A DNA stretch of 64,000 bases from CAIYRG01 sp965247505. GTDB taxonomy: Bacteria; Pseudomonadota; Alphaproteobacteria; Micropepsales; Micropepsaceae. The notes below the pieces were generated by a model, which was not told the origin of the DNA, ran no database searches, and worked only from the letters and a program-made list of their open reading frames with translations. Where the stretch lies: positions 1,488,001 through 1,552,000 of the forward strand of contig OZ252020.1 of NCBI GenBank assembly GCA_965247505.1. The letters run 5' to 3'. Shown one piece after another: positions 38,301 to 46,697 of this stretch. A program made the position numbers and the translations under genes. The first letter of the stretch is position 1; every line of letters starts with the position of its first letter.

Positions 38301-38510
38301 TTCGATGAGAAATGTGAGGCGCTGTTCCGCTTCAAGCGGCGAATAGCCCTCCGCTTCGGTATTGATCATGACCTGGACATTGGTGATGTCGGGCGTCGCA
38401 TCGATCAAAAGACGCTGGAAATTCCAGACGCCGAGCATCGCCAAGCCCAGAACCAAAAAGAGCACGATCCAGCGATGCCGGATCGAAAGGCGGATAATGT
38501 TGTCGAGCAT
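35322..38510 (-). CDS. czcA: Heavy-metal RND efflux pump, CzcA type
   Basis: 1,062 residues from ATG 38510, which follows GGGAGG; the longer frame overlaps the adaptor gene. Twelve membrane segments in the usual 1+5+1+5 pattern with two large periplasmic loops. TM4 reads GALDFGLIIDGAVIIVEN, with Asp, Asp and Glu spaced 6 and 7 apart as in the D402/D408/E415 proton/metal set of CzcA, so divalent Zn/Co/Cd-type export is likely. It works with the adaptor and outer-membrane gene upstream as a CBA complex driven by the proton gradient. Adaptor stop lies 10 bp upstream. Confidence 0.93.
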   Translation of the reverse strand: MLDNIIRLSIRHRWIVLFLVLGLAMLGVWNFQRLLIDATPDITNVQVMINTEAEGYSPLEAEQRLTFLIENALGGLPNLEYTRSVSRYGLSQVTAIFEDGTDVYFARQLVSERLRSVSGALPPGIEPELGPIATGLGEIFMYTVGSIPGSTKPDGTLWTPEDLRTLQDWVIRPQLRTVPGVTEVNAIGGFVRQYQVAPYPQRLAAYGLTIEDLIAALENNNANVGAGYIDRNGEQFLLRVPGQAQSLDDLRQIVVDQRGGVPIRVADIADVLMGEELRTGAATENGQEVVLTTVFMLIGENARVVSQAVAERLEEAGRALPDGIVINPVYDRTELVERTITTVQTNLLQGALLVIVVLFLLVGNIRAALITAAVIPLSMLLTITGMVENRISGNLMSLGALDFGLIIDGAVIIVENCLRRFGLAQKELGRLLTRDERFSLTEEATAEVIKPALFGVLIITIVYFPIFALDGIEGKMFHPMAFTVVMALTAALILSLTLVPAAVALFVSGAVQERESPVMRGARYWYEPALDLALRFRIAVVAGAVVLVLASGLLASRLGSEFIPTLDEGDIALHALRIPGTSLTQAVAMQTALEDRIRQFPEVERVATKIGTADIATDPMPPSVADTFIMVKDRADWPDPGKPKAQLLAELQEAVEAIPGNKYEFTQPIEMRFNELISGVRADVAVKVFGDDLDALLLAAQGVEAVMNTVAGAQDVTVEQITGLPILQINPKRQVIGRYGLNVADLQSVVRTAYGGTVAGQIFEGDRRFDLIVRLPKLIRTDVDAIGRLLIPLPSNENGGYPERFVPLAEVADVELVIGANQISREDGKRRAVVTANVVGRDLGTFIAELRTRVAQDVELPEGYWIDYGGMFEHLISASERLRIVVPLALALIFALLLTLFRNVRDAAVVFTAVPLALTGGVLALSLRGMPFSISAGVGFIALSGIAVLNGVVMVSFIRGLQMKGHNWEYAIREGALTRLRPVLMTAVTDAIGFIPMAFNVGPGAEVQRPLATVVIGGVVSATLLTLVVLPALYRLVHPSERKALNSPDMSGSPFAPSPSTG

Positions 38511-38520
38511 AGCCGCCTCC

Positions 38521-39774
38521 CTAATGGTCGTGAACGGCGCCGTCTTTTTCGACATCCGCGCGAATCAGAAATGCGTTTTCGGTGACGTAAGTCGTGCCCG
38601 GTATGAGCCCACCAAGCACCTCGGTCCATTCCGGCGTTCGGCGGCCGAGCTCGAGCATGCGCACTTCATAGGTATCGCCGAACCTCCCATAGACAACGGT
38701 AAAGTCACGGAAGCGCTGAAGCGCCTCAGTCCGCACAGCGAGTGGCACCTCTTCCATTCCGACAACGACACGACCTTCAACAGCCATTCCTGGCCACCAT
38801 CTCGCGTCGTCTTCTGGAATCTCGACATGCGCTATCCGCATCGGCACATTTACCTCGGCGGGCGAAAGAACGATCTCAATGTCTGAGGAGAACATCGCCT
38901 CCCCCGCAACGCTGTGAATTTCCACCGCTTGGCCGGCTCTTACGCGTTCGACGTCCGCGGGGAAGAGAAAAAGCTCCGCATGCATTCTAGTCGGGTCCAT
39001 AAGAATGTAGAGCGGCTCGTCGCCGGCAACGCCGCCTTCGGTGCCGTGGCGCTCGACCACGAATCCAGAAAATGGCGCAGTGATCGAATAGGTTTGCAGG
39101 CTTTGCGCCGCCTCGACGCGCGCGACGATTTCGCCCGCTTGGACCGAATCGCCGATGAATTTGCGCATCGCTATGATGCGCCCTGGGTACCAGGCGCGAA
39201 TTTCGGCGCGCCCTTCGGGCAGGAGCTCCACTACGCCCTGGAGCCTAACCGTTTGTTTTATGATGGCCGCACCGGCTTGCTCCACCACGACACCCGCTGC
39301 ATCGGCAATTGGGCGCGCAATCGTCGTGCGTCCCTCATAGCTATCGTAAGTCCAAGAATAGCTTGCCCCGCCATATTGGGCGGTCGCGGAAACATCGAAG
39401 GAATGCGGCTCAATAAGTACCGACTGGCCGCGTAGAAAATCCTCCTGTGGCGCAAAAGCAAAACGATCCACCTGCCCGCCGGTGCGCGATACCGCCATGC
39501 CAAGCCCAACTCGACCCGGATTGACCGGATCATCGCTGGAGTAGGGATAGACCCGAAACTCCGGCGGCACGCCGGTCTCGAAAACGGTAATCTCCAAGGC
39601 GAAATTGCCTTCTCGCAGCATCCGTCCATTATGTGGACCGCGCTCAAAATCGCCTTCCGCCATTTCGGGCGCCATCGCAACACCGCCCTCGCCGCATGCA
39701 CCAAGGACGAGAGAAAGGATGATTGCCGCGAAAATACCGCGTGTAGGAATATGTAGTTTTTCTTTGGTCAACAT
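38521..39774 (-). CDS. czcB: Heavy-metal RND efflux periplasmic adaptor, CzcB-like lipoprotein
   Basis: 417 residues. Lipobox LVLGAC; an N-terminal extension of ~150 residues (PHNGRMLREGNFALEITVFE) typical of CzcB-type adaptors, then the membrane-fusion core: barrel-sandwich segments (GRIIAMRKFIGDSVQAGEIV, ITAPFSGFVVERHGTEGG) and beta-barrel (VRAGQAVEIHSVAG). It ends in HDH, a possible metal ligand. It overlaps the upstream outer-membrane gene by one base. Confidence 0.9.
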   Translation of the reverse strand: MLTKEKLHIPTRGIFAAIILSLVLGACGEGGVAMAPEMAEGDFERGPHNGRMLREGNFALEITVFETGVPPEFRVYPYSSDDPVNPGRVGLGMAVSRTGGQVDRFAFAPQEDFLRGQSVLIEPHSFDVSATAQYGGASYSWTYDSYEGRTTIARPIADAAGVVVEQAGAAIIKQTVRLQGVVELLPEGRAEIRAWYPGRIIAMRKFIGDSVQAGEIVARVEAAQSLQTYSITAPFSGFVVERHGTEGGVAGDEPLYILMDPTRMHAELFLFPADVERVRAGQAVEIHSVAGEAMFSSDIEIVLSPAEVNVPMRIAHVEIPEDDARWWPGMAVEGRVVVGMEEVPLAVRTEALQRFRDFTVVYGRFGDTYEVRMLELGRRTPEWTEVLGGLIPGTTYVTENAFLIRADVEKDGAVHDH

Positions 39775-41054
39775 TAGCGTGCCTCCCCAATGGTGGCGAT
39801 CGACATATGACGCCCGGTGAGCCGGTGAAGACGGGCGACATCAAGATGATACTCACGCAAAATATCAAGGCGTCTTGTGCGCGCATTATTTAGATTACGT
39901 TCCGCATCGATGATATCGATATATTCGAAGGCGCCGCGATCAAACCCCTCTTGAATTAGGCTGAGCGCGCGCTCCGCCTCCGGGATCGCAGAATCCTGAA
40001 GCGCTTGCGCTTCCTCGATATGCGCACCGATACGCGCGCCCAATGTCGTAAACTCACGCTGTAGATTGCGCCTAAGAGCGGCGTATTCGAAACCCGCAGC
40101 GCTGCGCTCAGCCATGGCGCGCGAAATATTGCCGCTATTGTCGTTATAAAGCGGAAGCGAGATTGCAACGCCGGCAACAAGTGCGAGATCGTTTCCCAAC
40201 GCGAAGTGGCGAACGCCACCGCTAAATGTCGGATCTTGCACAGCGCGGGATTCTTCGAGGGTTACTTGAGCCCCTGCCCTTTGGCGCTCGGCCGAGACGA
40301 GCGCCAGATCGATATTGCTGTCATCGAGCACCGATCCAAGATTGACATCCAGATCGTCAAGCCAGACCGGGTCGAGCTGAAAATCTTCAGGATCATCCCA
40401 ATAACCGGTCAAACTTGCTTTTGTCGTCCGCGCGTTGTTTTGAGCATGAACGAACTCTATTTCAGTTTCCGCAACCAATGCCGCGACGCGCGCGCCGGCG
40501 AATTCTGGCTCACGGGCTGCTTGAACACGACGCTGCGTTTCCTCCCGCAAGCGTCGGGCAGCGGCCAACCGTTCTTCGCTCAAACCAATGGCGGCCTCAG
40601 CAGCAACCGCTTCTACCCAAGCGATTTCAACGCGTTCAAACAGATCAAGCGCATAGACTCGCTTTTCTATTTCCGCGGTTCGCAATCCTGCGCGCGCAAG
40701 CAACGTGCGCGCTTCGCGCTTATTGCCGCGCTCGATGGGCTGAGAATAGCTAAGCGTCGTATGGCTCTCGTTGAACGCCCCAAAGGGACCCGTACCGACA
40801 AAGTTTTCGAGTTCGAACTCAACAGACGGATTGGGCCGCGTATCGGCTTGGCGTATTCCAGCACTTGCCGCATTGATACGTGCGTCCGCTGCCGAAAATG
40901 CAGGATCGGCGTTCGCTGCGCGCGTAAACGCGTCCGAAAGGCCGAGTGGTTGCGCCATGCTCCAGCCTGGATAAGCCAAAACCAGCGCACAAATTAGTGC
41001 AAAAAGTGTTGGCGCCACGCGCAAGCGCGCGCACCAAAATGTAAGGGTGCCCAT
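39774..41054 (-). CDS. czcC: Outer-membrane efflux protein, CzcC/TolC family
   Basis: 426 residues. Signal peptide (LFALICALVLAYPGWSMAQ), then two OEP repeats: LSDAFTRAANADPAFSAADA with NPSVEFELENFVGTGPFGAF and a second half with RRNLQREFTTLGARI and FDRGAFEYIDIIDAERNLNN. It forms the outer-membrane channel of the CBA pump. The operon order is C-B-A, transcribed leftwards. Confidence 0.92.
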   Translation of the reverse strand: MGTLTFWCARLRVAPTLFALICALVLAYPGWSMAQPLGLSDAFTRAANADPAFSAADARINAASAGIRQADTRPNPSVEFELENFVGTGPFGAFNESHTTLSYSQPIERGNKREARTLLARAGLRTAEIEKRVYALDLFERVEIAWVEAVAAEAAIGLSEERLAAARRLREETQRRVQAAREPEFAGARVAALVAETEIEFVHAQNNARTTKASLTGYWDDPEDFQLDPVWLDDLDVNLGSVLDDSNIDLALVSAERQRAGAQVTLEESRAVQDPTFSGGVRHFALGNDLALVAGVAISLPLYNDNSGNISRAMAERSAAGFEYAALRRNLQREFTTLGARIGAHIEEAQALQDSAIPEAERALSLIQEGFDRGAFEYIDIIDAERNLNNARTRRLDILREYHLDVARLHRLTGRHMSIATIGEAR

Positions 41055-41119
41055 TGGAAACCTCGCAATGAATCGCTTAAGGCACGCGCGGCATGTGTGA
41101 CATGCGCCGCGCGCGAAAA

Positions 41120-41542
41120 TCAGGCGTATCTTGCGACGAATATTTTCGGCGGACGTTCGAGCCGGTAGGCATAAATGCGGTCCAGCTCTTGCGGCACCGT
41201 CACAGCAACAAGAGATGATTGTCGCGGAGCGGCAACAAGCTGCACGGCAGTCACAATATAGACGATTGAAGAATCAAGATGCAGATGGGTCACCTTGCTT
41301 TCGCTCGCATGGTCCTCGGCGTCGCAATGATGATGTCCATGATTTCCATGGTGCCCACCATGGCCATGCTCGCAGCGTTCGACCGTACCCGCGAGCGGGT
41401 TCGGCGCATGCTCTTGATGCAGCGCATGTTGCGCGCGATCCATAAGCCTGATGTAGCCCTGGTTAGACAACACAAAGCTCAGCGCAACGCAGAGCGTGAC
41501 GGTAATATGCAAAAACCAGCTGTGCCGCGAGAAAGTCAACAT
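41120..41542 (-). CDS. His-rich secreted protein, CzcI-like
   Basis: 140 residues. N-terminal hydrophobic signal (WFLHITVTLCVALSFVLSNQ), then a His cluster (HGHGGHHGNHGHHHCDAEDH) around residues 58-78, followed by a short globular tail (YRLERPPKIFVA). It lies 65 bp upstream of czcC on the same strand. CzcI, a small His-rich periplasmic protein, occupies the same place in known czc operons and modulates induction; a metal-buffering or sensing role here is inferred from the His cluster and position, not from clear sequence similarity. Confidence 0.75.
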   Translation of the reverse strand: MLTFSRHSWFLHITVTLCVALSFVLSNQGYIRLMDRAQHALHQEHAPNPLAGTVERCEHGHGGHHGNHGHHHCDAEDHASESKVTHLHLDSSIVYIVTAVQLVAAPRQSSLVAVTVPQELDRIYAYRLERPPKIFVARYA

Positions 41543-41704
41543 ACCTCATTTCGCAATTGCTACGCCAAAGCGTAGCGAGGCGGCGGCTTCAATACAATCC
41601 CGCCTGGCGTGTCGCGCAAGGCCAGGAATCAAGCGATTTTCTTCGTTGTCGTATGAAGTGTGGCGCAATGCCGCTTACTCGGATCCACCTAAAATCGGAA
41701 AGGC

Positions 41705-42418
41705 TTAGCGCGCGCCGGCGAGAAGAAGTCTCATTCGGCGGGCGCGAACCGAATCTGCCGGAACACCCGCATAAAGCGATTTTGTCGCTTCCACGATATG
41801 TACGCCGGCAAGACGCGGCCAGAAGCGGTGTCCAAGACGCTCAAACGCTTGGCCCAAACGCGGCGCCCGCCAGCCGAAAGGCGGAATGAAAAGGGCCGAA
41901 TCCCATTCTTCAACTTCGAAGAGCGTGTCTTCCAAGAGGCGCTGCAATTGTGCAGTGCTGAAGGGATGACCAAACCCGAACGGCGTCCTGTCAAGCTGCG
42001 CCCAAAAACTGACGCGGTTCGGAACCACCAATACCAATCTTCCTTCGTCTGCCAAGACACGCCAAATCTCGCGCAAGAAGCGGCGCGTGCCGTCCGCGGT
42101 CTCGAGGCCGTGTATCGCCACAACGCGGTCGAAAAATGCATCCGGGAAGGGAAGAAGATGTTCTTCGACCGAAGCGGATAGAGCGCCTGCTTCTGGCGGC
42201 CAGGGCGTTGCGCGTCCCCAAACCGGCTCGGCGGCAATGACGCGTTCGGCGCTCTCCAAAAAGGGCCTCAAATAGGGCGTGACATAACCGACTCCAAGGA
42301 GGCGCTGGCCCTTAGCTTCGCCCAGGCGATCGCACAGACGCTGAGCGATATAATTGTGCGTGATCTGCCCACGCGGGGAATCATAGAAGCGGCGTAGGTT
42401 ACGCGAATCGACGGGCAT
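41705..42418 (-). CDS. Class I SAM-dependent methyltransferase
   Basis: 237 residues. Motif I region RLLGVGYVTPYLRPFL (degenerate), ERVIAAEPVW, DAFFDRVVAIHGLETAD as motif IV, then EIWRVLADEGRLVLVVPNRV, a UbiE/methyltransf_11 style. The N-terminal RRFYDSPRGQ is typical of the alphaproteobacterial family found divergent from gloB. The substrate is unknown. Confidence 0.85.
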   Translation of the reverse strand: MPVDSRNLRRFYDSPRGQITHNYIAQRLCDRLGEAKGQRLLGVGYVTPYLRPFLESAERVIAAEPVWGRATPWPPEAGALSASVEEHLLPFPDAFFDRVVAIHGLETADGTRRFLREIWRVLADEGRLVLVVPNRVSFWAQLDRTPFGFGHPFSTAQLQRLLEDTLFEVEEWDSALFIPPFGWRAPRLGQAFERLGHRFWPRLAGVHIVEATKSLYAGVPADSVRARRMRLLLAGAR

Positions 42419-42565
42419 AAAGATGGGTACCCCTGCAAGCGTTAAGGTTCAATGACCACAAGGGGCGCGACACGCGAATCTCAAGGATGTTAAAGCTATA
42501 GATGCTAAAGCTTCTGCGGGCCTGGCCCAGCTGCTAGGGTTCGCCCACCCCTCAAGGAGTGCGAG

Positions 42566-43342
42566 ATGAGCGTGTTAAGTGTAGAAGCCGTTCGCTGCCT
42601 CAGCAACAATTATGCGTGGCTGGCTTATGACCGTGAAGATGGCGTGTGTGCCATCATTGACCCCTCGGAAGCGGAGCCGGTGCGCCGCGCAACTAAAGAG
42701 CACGGGTTGAAGCTTACCCATATTCTAAACACGCATCATCATCCCGACCATGTCGGTGGGAATCTCGAGCTCAAAGAAGAGTTTGGGGCGACCATTGTCG
42801 GCCCGAAGAAGGATGCAGCGCGCATTCCTGGGATCGATTTCGGCGTCATCGAGGGCGACACTTACTCGCTGGGGACACATATGGGACACATCTTTGAAAT
42901 CCCTGCGCATACGCGGGGCCATATCGCCTTTTGGTTTGAAAACGACGACGTTCTATTCACAGGCGATACTTTGTTCGCAATGGGTTGCGGGCGTCTATTC
43001 GAAGGCGATCCCCCGACGATGTGGTCGAGCCTTTCGAAACTTGCGAAACTGCCCGATACGACACGCTTCTATTGCGGGCATGAATATACTGAAGCGAATG
43101 GACGCTTTGCGCTCACGCTCGAGCCAACAAACCCTGCGCTCCAAGCGCGCATGGATTGGGTACGCGAGACACGCGCCAAGGGCCTACCGACGATCCCTGC
43201 GACCCTTGGCGAAGAAAAGAAAACCAATCCTTTTTTAAGGCCCGCTTCGAAGGAAATCCGCCAGGTGCTCGGCCTGGAAGGCGCGGCCGATGTCGAAGTG
43301 TTCGCCGAGACACGTAGGCGCAAGGACGTTTTTAGAGGATAG
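42566..43342 (+). CDS. gloB: Hydroxyacylglutathione hydrolase (glyoxalase II)
   Basis: 258 residues. Metallo-beta-lactamase fold with THHHPDHVGGN, HTRGHIAFW, LFTGDTLFAMGCGRLFEGDP and YCGHEYTEAN supplying the dinuclear metal ligands, and a C-terminal glutathione-binding segment (TNPFLRPASKEI). Hydrolyses S-lactoylglutathione to lactate in methylglyoxal detoxification. AAGGAG at 42554-42559 precedes the ATG. Confidence 0.95.
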   Translation: MSVLSVEAVRCLSNNYAWLAYDREDGVCAIIDPSEAEPVRRATKEHGLKLTHILNTHHHPDHVGGNLELKEEFGATIVGPKKDAARIPGIDFGVIEGDTYSLGTHMGHIFEIPAHTRGHIAFWFENDDVLFTGDTLFAMGCGRLFEGDPPTMWSSLSKLAKLPDTTRFYCGHEYTEANGRFALTLEPTNPALQARMDWVRETRAKGLPTIPATLGEEKKTNPFLRPASKEIRQVLGLEGAADVEVFAETRRRKDVFRG

Positions 43343-43353
43343 AGACGCCGCGC

Positions 43354-43890
43354 ATGTCCGATACCGTCTTCAAACCCGCATGGCGCAAGAACAATCCTGC
43401 GCTTGAAGCCGATGCAATCGCATTTTGGCGGAAAAGCAAATTTCTTCCCAAAGGCGTTGCTGCGGAAGAGCGCGCAAAAGAGCTCTGCGGGCTGGTATAT
43501 CGAGACGGTGAAGTCATTGCCGTTTCGACTATTACTATCCAGAAAATACCGCGTTTTCGCTGCCGCATAGCAATGTATCGTTGCGCCGCCTCACCGTCCT
43601 TCCGGCGCAGCCCATACAGCCTTCAAGTCACGAACGAATCGCGCGCACTGATGGAGCAATGGTCCTTGGAACATCCGGAAGAAGGCGTGATGGGCCTTGC
43701 CGCCGCAATCGAATCGAAATTACTTGAACGGCACATGCCAAGCGTTTTTTGGCCGGCAGCACTTATATTCATGGGCTATATGCCGAACGGTCAGCAGCTT
43801 CGCGTTGCCTGGTTCAAACACGCGACGGTAAATCCCAAAGCGCCGACTCGCAAACACGGCTTCGGCCAAGTGCCTCAACAAGACAGCTAG
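43354..43890 (+). CDS. Hypothetical protein, GNAT-like layout
   Basis: 178 residues, 11 bp after gloB and probably in its operon. The N-terminus (AWRKNNPALEADAIAFWRKS) and the middle (LCGLVYRDGEVIAVSTITI, RCRIAMYRCAASPSFRR) look like an N-acetyltransferase: a strand pair followed by a PxxRR-type acetyl-CoA turn, then LQVTNESRALMEQWSLEHPE. This is a weak inference; I do not recognise the family with certainty. Confidence 0.7.
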   Translation: MSDTVFKPAWRKNNPALEADAIAFWRKSKFLPKGVAAEERAKELCGLVYRDGEVIAVSTITIQKIPRFRCRIAMYRCAASPSFRRSPYSLQVTNESRALMEQWSLEHPEEGVMGLAAAIESKLLERHMPSVFWPAALIFMGYMPNGQQLRVAWFKHATVNPKAPTRKHGFGQVPQQDS

Positions 43891-43891
43891 C

Positions 43892-44509
43892 TTATTTTTC
43901 TGCGACGAATTGGCCGGTCTTTGGATCGAGCACTTCCAAAATGCCGTCGGTTATTCCGAACCGTGCCCCACGCAAATCAAGCGCGCGTGAGCGGACCGCC
44001 TCGGCGACAAACGGAAAGCCGACCAGGCGTTCCAGCGAAAGGCGAATAGATTCGCGTTCGACCGCCGTCTGTGCATCGCCCGCTTCGTCGGCACAACGCG
44101 AAAGCGCGGGATCGAGCAGCCTGATCCATTCGGAAAGGAAGGAGCCGCGTGTCAATTCGGCTTGGCTAAGTGCTGCCGACACGCCGGCGCAACGCGCGTG
44201 ACCTAAAACGAGAATTGTTTCGACTTTCAGCGCAGTGACGGCAAATTCGATTGCCGCCGACGTTCCATGATATTTTCCTTCCTCCTCGAAGGGTGGAACC
44301 AAATTGGCAACATTGCGCGTGACGAAAAGCTCGCCGGGCCGCGCGCTGAAAATCGTTGCCGGGTCCACACGGCTGTCGCAACAGGAAATGACGAAGGTTT
44401 TAGGCTTTTGATCGCGCGCCAGGGCTTCGTATAGCCGGCGTTCGGGCGGCCAGCGCTGGCCGCGGAACTCGCGATATCCCGCAATCAGGCGTTCCAATGG
44501 CCGTACCAC
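43892..44509 (-). CDS. Beta-carbonic anhydrase
   Basis: 205 residues. Zinc site: ISCCDSRVDPATIF (first Cys with the Asp-Arg dyad) and LGHARCAGV (His and second Cys). RNVANLVPP and the C-terminal ARFGITDGILEVLDP complete the family pattern. Interconverts CO2 and bicarbonate in the cytoplasm. Its stop adjoins the end of the preceding convergent gene within 2 bp. Confidence 0.94.
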   Translation of the reverse strand: MVRPLERLIAGYREFRGQRWPPERRLYEALARDQKPKTFVISCCDSRVDPATIFSARPGELFVTRNVANLVPPFEEEGKYHGTSAAIEFAVTALKVETILVLGHARCAGVSAALSQAELTRGSFLSEWIRLLDPALSRCADEAGDAQTAVERESIRLSLERLVGFPFVAEAVRSRALDLRGARFGITDGILEVLDPKTGQFVAEK

Positions 44510-44519
44510 TTATTGCCGA

Positions 44520-44711
44520 TCAATCCGAATCGTCGTCACCGCCGCCGGTAACCGTCCGCGCAGCGCCGCCAATCACATCGCCAGTGACATCTACGGCGGT
44601 GGTAACCGCACTTCCTGCAACACGGGCGGTCGTACCGACGGCCTTAACCGCGATGCAACCCGACAGTGAAAACGCGAATAGAGCGAGTATCAGTGCTGGA
44701 AGCTTGCGCAT
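44520..44711 (-). CDS. Small lipoprotein
   Basis: 63 residues. Lipobox LSGC, then IAVKAVGTTARVAGSAVTTA and a Gly/Asp-rich tail (GGGDDDSD). The CxAVKAVG segment is typical of a widespread family of tiny lipoproteins (NF038104-like) of unknown role. The gene is 10 bp upstream of the carbonic anhydrase gene on the same strand. The IS256 element lies 48 bp upstream of its start, so its promoter may be altered. Confidence 0.8.
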   Translation of the reverse strand: MRKLPALILALFAFSLSGCIAVKAVGTTARVAGSAVTTAVDVTGDVIGGAARTVTGGGDDDSD

Positions 44712-44767
44712 GGACTTAAGTCCTTTTAGCCGATGATTGAGCCCAGTCTAGCCTAAGCGGGTTAACA

Positions 44768-46217
44768 GGCGATGTCCCTATCTCTGTTGAAATTCGTGGG
44801 GCAGGCGTCGCTGGTTGATGATGCTATGCTGCCTTCATGATGGTTTCAATGGCACTGTCGGCCTGAGCCTTTCTCAAGTGTTCCTGGAGAGCATTTCGGA
44901 GGATGGGCAGCTGGCGATAGGCCTTGAGGCGACGGAAGGTTTTCTGCGCCTCCAGCAGGCCGGCGGCGGTCCATCTGAGCGCCATCTCGGCGTGTCTCCA
45001 GCGTTTGACGTTGCGGGTGACCTGGCGCACCGTGCCGAGCGCGTTCTCGACGATGTTGGTGCAGGCGAGCGAGCGCCGGAGTGCGTGCGGTAGGCCGAGG
45101 CGGATGACGGTGAGGATCTCCTCCAGCCCCTCCAGGATGCTGCCCGAGACGCCCGGTTCCTCATGCTCCAGACGCCGGACCAGGTTGCGCAAGAGCCGCT
45201 CGGCCTTGTTTGCGTCGTCCTGGTCCCAGGCCTGACGGAGCGCCTTCTTGACGCTCGCGTGCAAATGTTGGGGCAGGCGCTCGATGATGTTACGGACCTT
45301 GTGGACCTGGCAGCGCTGGATGGCGGCGGCCACACCGAAGGTGTTTCGGATCGCTTTGCTGAGTGCCTTCGCGCCATCGACGATGAACAGCCGCGGCAGT
45401 GTCGGATCGAGCCCCCTGGCGAGGAGATTGTCGATCAAGGCCTGGACGACGACCGTGTTCTCCGTCGCCCCCTCGACCACGGCCAGGACATGCTTGTCGC
45501 CGTTGCCATCGACGCCGATCGCCGCCATCAGGACATGGTCGCCGACATGCAGACCGTCGATCTGGATGACTAGCAGGTCGACTTCCGAGAGATCCGAGGC
45601 GAGCCAGGCCTTCATCTTCTTGCGTGACAGCGCCACAAAGCGCCGGGAAACGGCCGACTTCGAGGTGCCGTCGCCACGCGCTTTCGCCAGCTCGCCCTCT
45701 GGCAGACGGACCGCGCGGTGGTACTTGCGGGTCGACACGTTCAGCACCATCAGGTTGAGCGCCCACTCGAGCAGCGGGTTGCCATCGCGTAGCGCCTGCC
45801 AACTCTCCAAGCTCACCTCTTTGCCCACCCGGTCACGAACCCGTGGCCGGGCCACCTTCACTTTGCCGCCGTGGTAGCCGATCTCGCTATGTGTCCTGCC
45901 CCAGCGATAACCTCGACGGTCCCCATGGCGGCAATGTCGGGCCCCGCACACGGTCGTGGCGTCCTCCTCCATCATCTCGGCCAAGGCCTCGACCCCGGCC
46001 AAAAGACAAAACCGATCCACGCTGAGATGGACTGCGTCCATCGCGTCCGCCAGCGGCGGCATAGGAATCGAGGGGGCAAGGGCTTTCGGGCGGCTGGAAC
46101 TACGGATATTATTTCCCATGGTGTCGTTCTCCCTTTTGGGTTTGCAGCACCCGGAGCCTAACGGCTCCAGGAGAGCGACACCTACCTCAACTTTTCAACA
46201 TCGACCGGGACATCCCC
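44768..46217 (-). mobile_element. IS256-family insertion sequence with TSD
   Basis: 1,450 bp. Ends GGCGATGTCCC (left) and GGGACATCCCC (right) are inverted with one mismatch, and the similarity extends inward (TGTTGAAA on both sides). The direct repeat GGTTAACA flanks it at 44760-44767 and 46218-46225, an 8-bp target duplication. It lies between the small lipoprotein and the PEGA gene. Confidence 0.9.
44824..46119 (-). CDS. IS256-family transposase
   Basis: 431 residues, a mutator-type transposase. Signature VEGATENTVVVQALIDNLLARG, then LPRLFIVDGAKALSKAIRNTFG with an Asp, CQVHKVRNIIERLP, and the C-terminal Glu segment ACTNIVENALGTVRQVTRNVKRW complete the DDE set (first Asp in LLVIQIDGLHVGDH). 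Full length and apparently intact. Confidence 0.94.
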   Translation of the reverse strand: MGNNIRSSSRPKALAPSIPMPPLADAMDAVHLSVDRFCLLAGVEALAEMMEEDATTVCGARHCRHGDRRGYRWGRTHSEIGYHGGKVKVARPRVRDRVGKEVSLESWQALRDGNPLLEWALNLMVLNVSTRKYHRAVRLPEGELAKARGDGTSKSAVSRRFVALSRKKMKAWLASDLSEVDLLVIQIDGLHVGDHVLMAAIGVDGNGDKHVLAVVEGATENTVVVQALIDNLLARGLDPTLPRLFIVDGAKALSKAIRNTFGVAAAIQRCQVHKVRNIIERLPQHLHASVKKALRQAWDQDDANKAERLLRNLVRRLEHEEPGVSGSILEGLEEILTVIRLGLPHALRRSLACTNIVENALGTVRQVTRNVKRWRHAEMALRWTAAGLLEAQKTFRRLKAYRQLPILRNALQEHLRKAQADSAIETIMKAA

Positions 46218-46327
46218 GGTTAACATCGTAGAAGCGATGCTGTCTATTCTCATCACAATAATTAGGCTTTTTTTGGCGTTTTCGCCATTGGCGGCGTTCG
46301 GGCTAGTGTAGCGCGGAAAACGGATTG

Positions 46328-46669
46328 ATGAACAATATGAACCTTTCACGCGTCAAAACCATCTGGCGGCGAGCCGTCATCGGAGCACTGCTTTTATCGG
46401 CGTTAAGCGGCGCCGAGGACTCGCTTCCCTTCTCTCCCGCCTTACCGCCGCCCATTGGGCGCATCGATATCTCCGCCGCGGGCGCCGACCCGGTACAAGT
46501 CTTTGTCGATGGCGAGTTGGTGACTGCCGTGACACCGGTGATCATTCCCGTCTCTTCCGGAGAGCACGTCGTGATCTTGCGAAAAAGCGGTTACGCCGAT
46601 TCGGAACAAACGCTTAATGTCGAGCCGCTGGAAACCGCAACGTTGCGGGCGGAAATGATTCCCGAATGA
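46328..46669 (+). CDS. Small secreted PEGA-domain protein
   Basis: 113 residues from ATG 46328. Signal peptide (WRRAVIGALLLSALSGAED), then a single PEGA domain (VQVFVDGELVTAVTPVIIPV, SGEHVVILRKSGYADSEQTL). PEGA domains are beta modules in surface and secreted proteins, of unknown ligand. IS256 ends about 110 bp upstream. Confidence 0.78.
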   Translation: MNNMNLSRVKTIWRRAVIGALLLSALSGAEDSLPFSPALPPPIGRIDISAAGADPVQVFVDGELVTAVTPVIIPVSSGEHVVILRKSGYADSEQTLNVEPLETATLRAEMIPE

Positions 46670-46697
46670 ACGGCAGCTAAGGGATAGGAGTAGGAAA

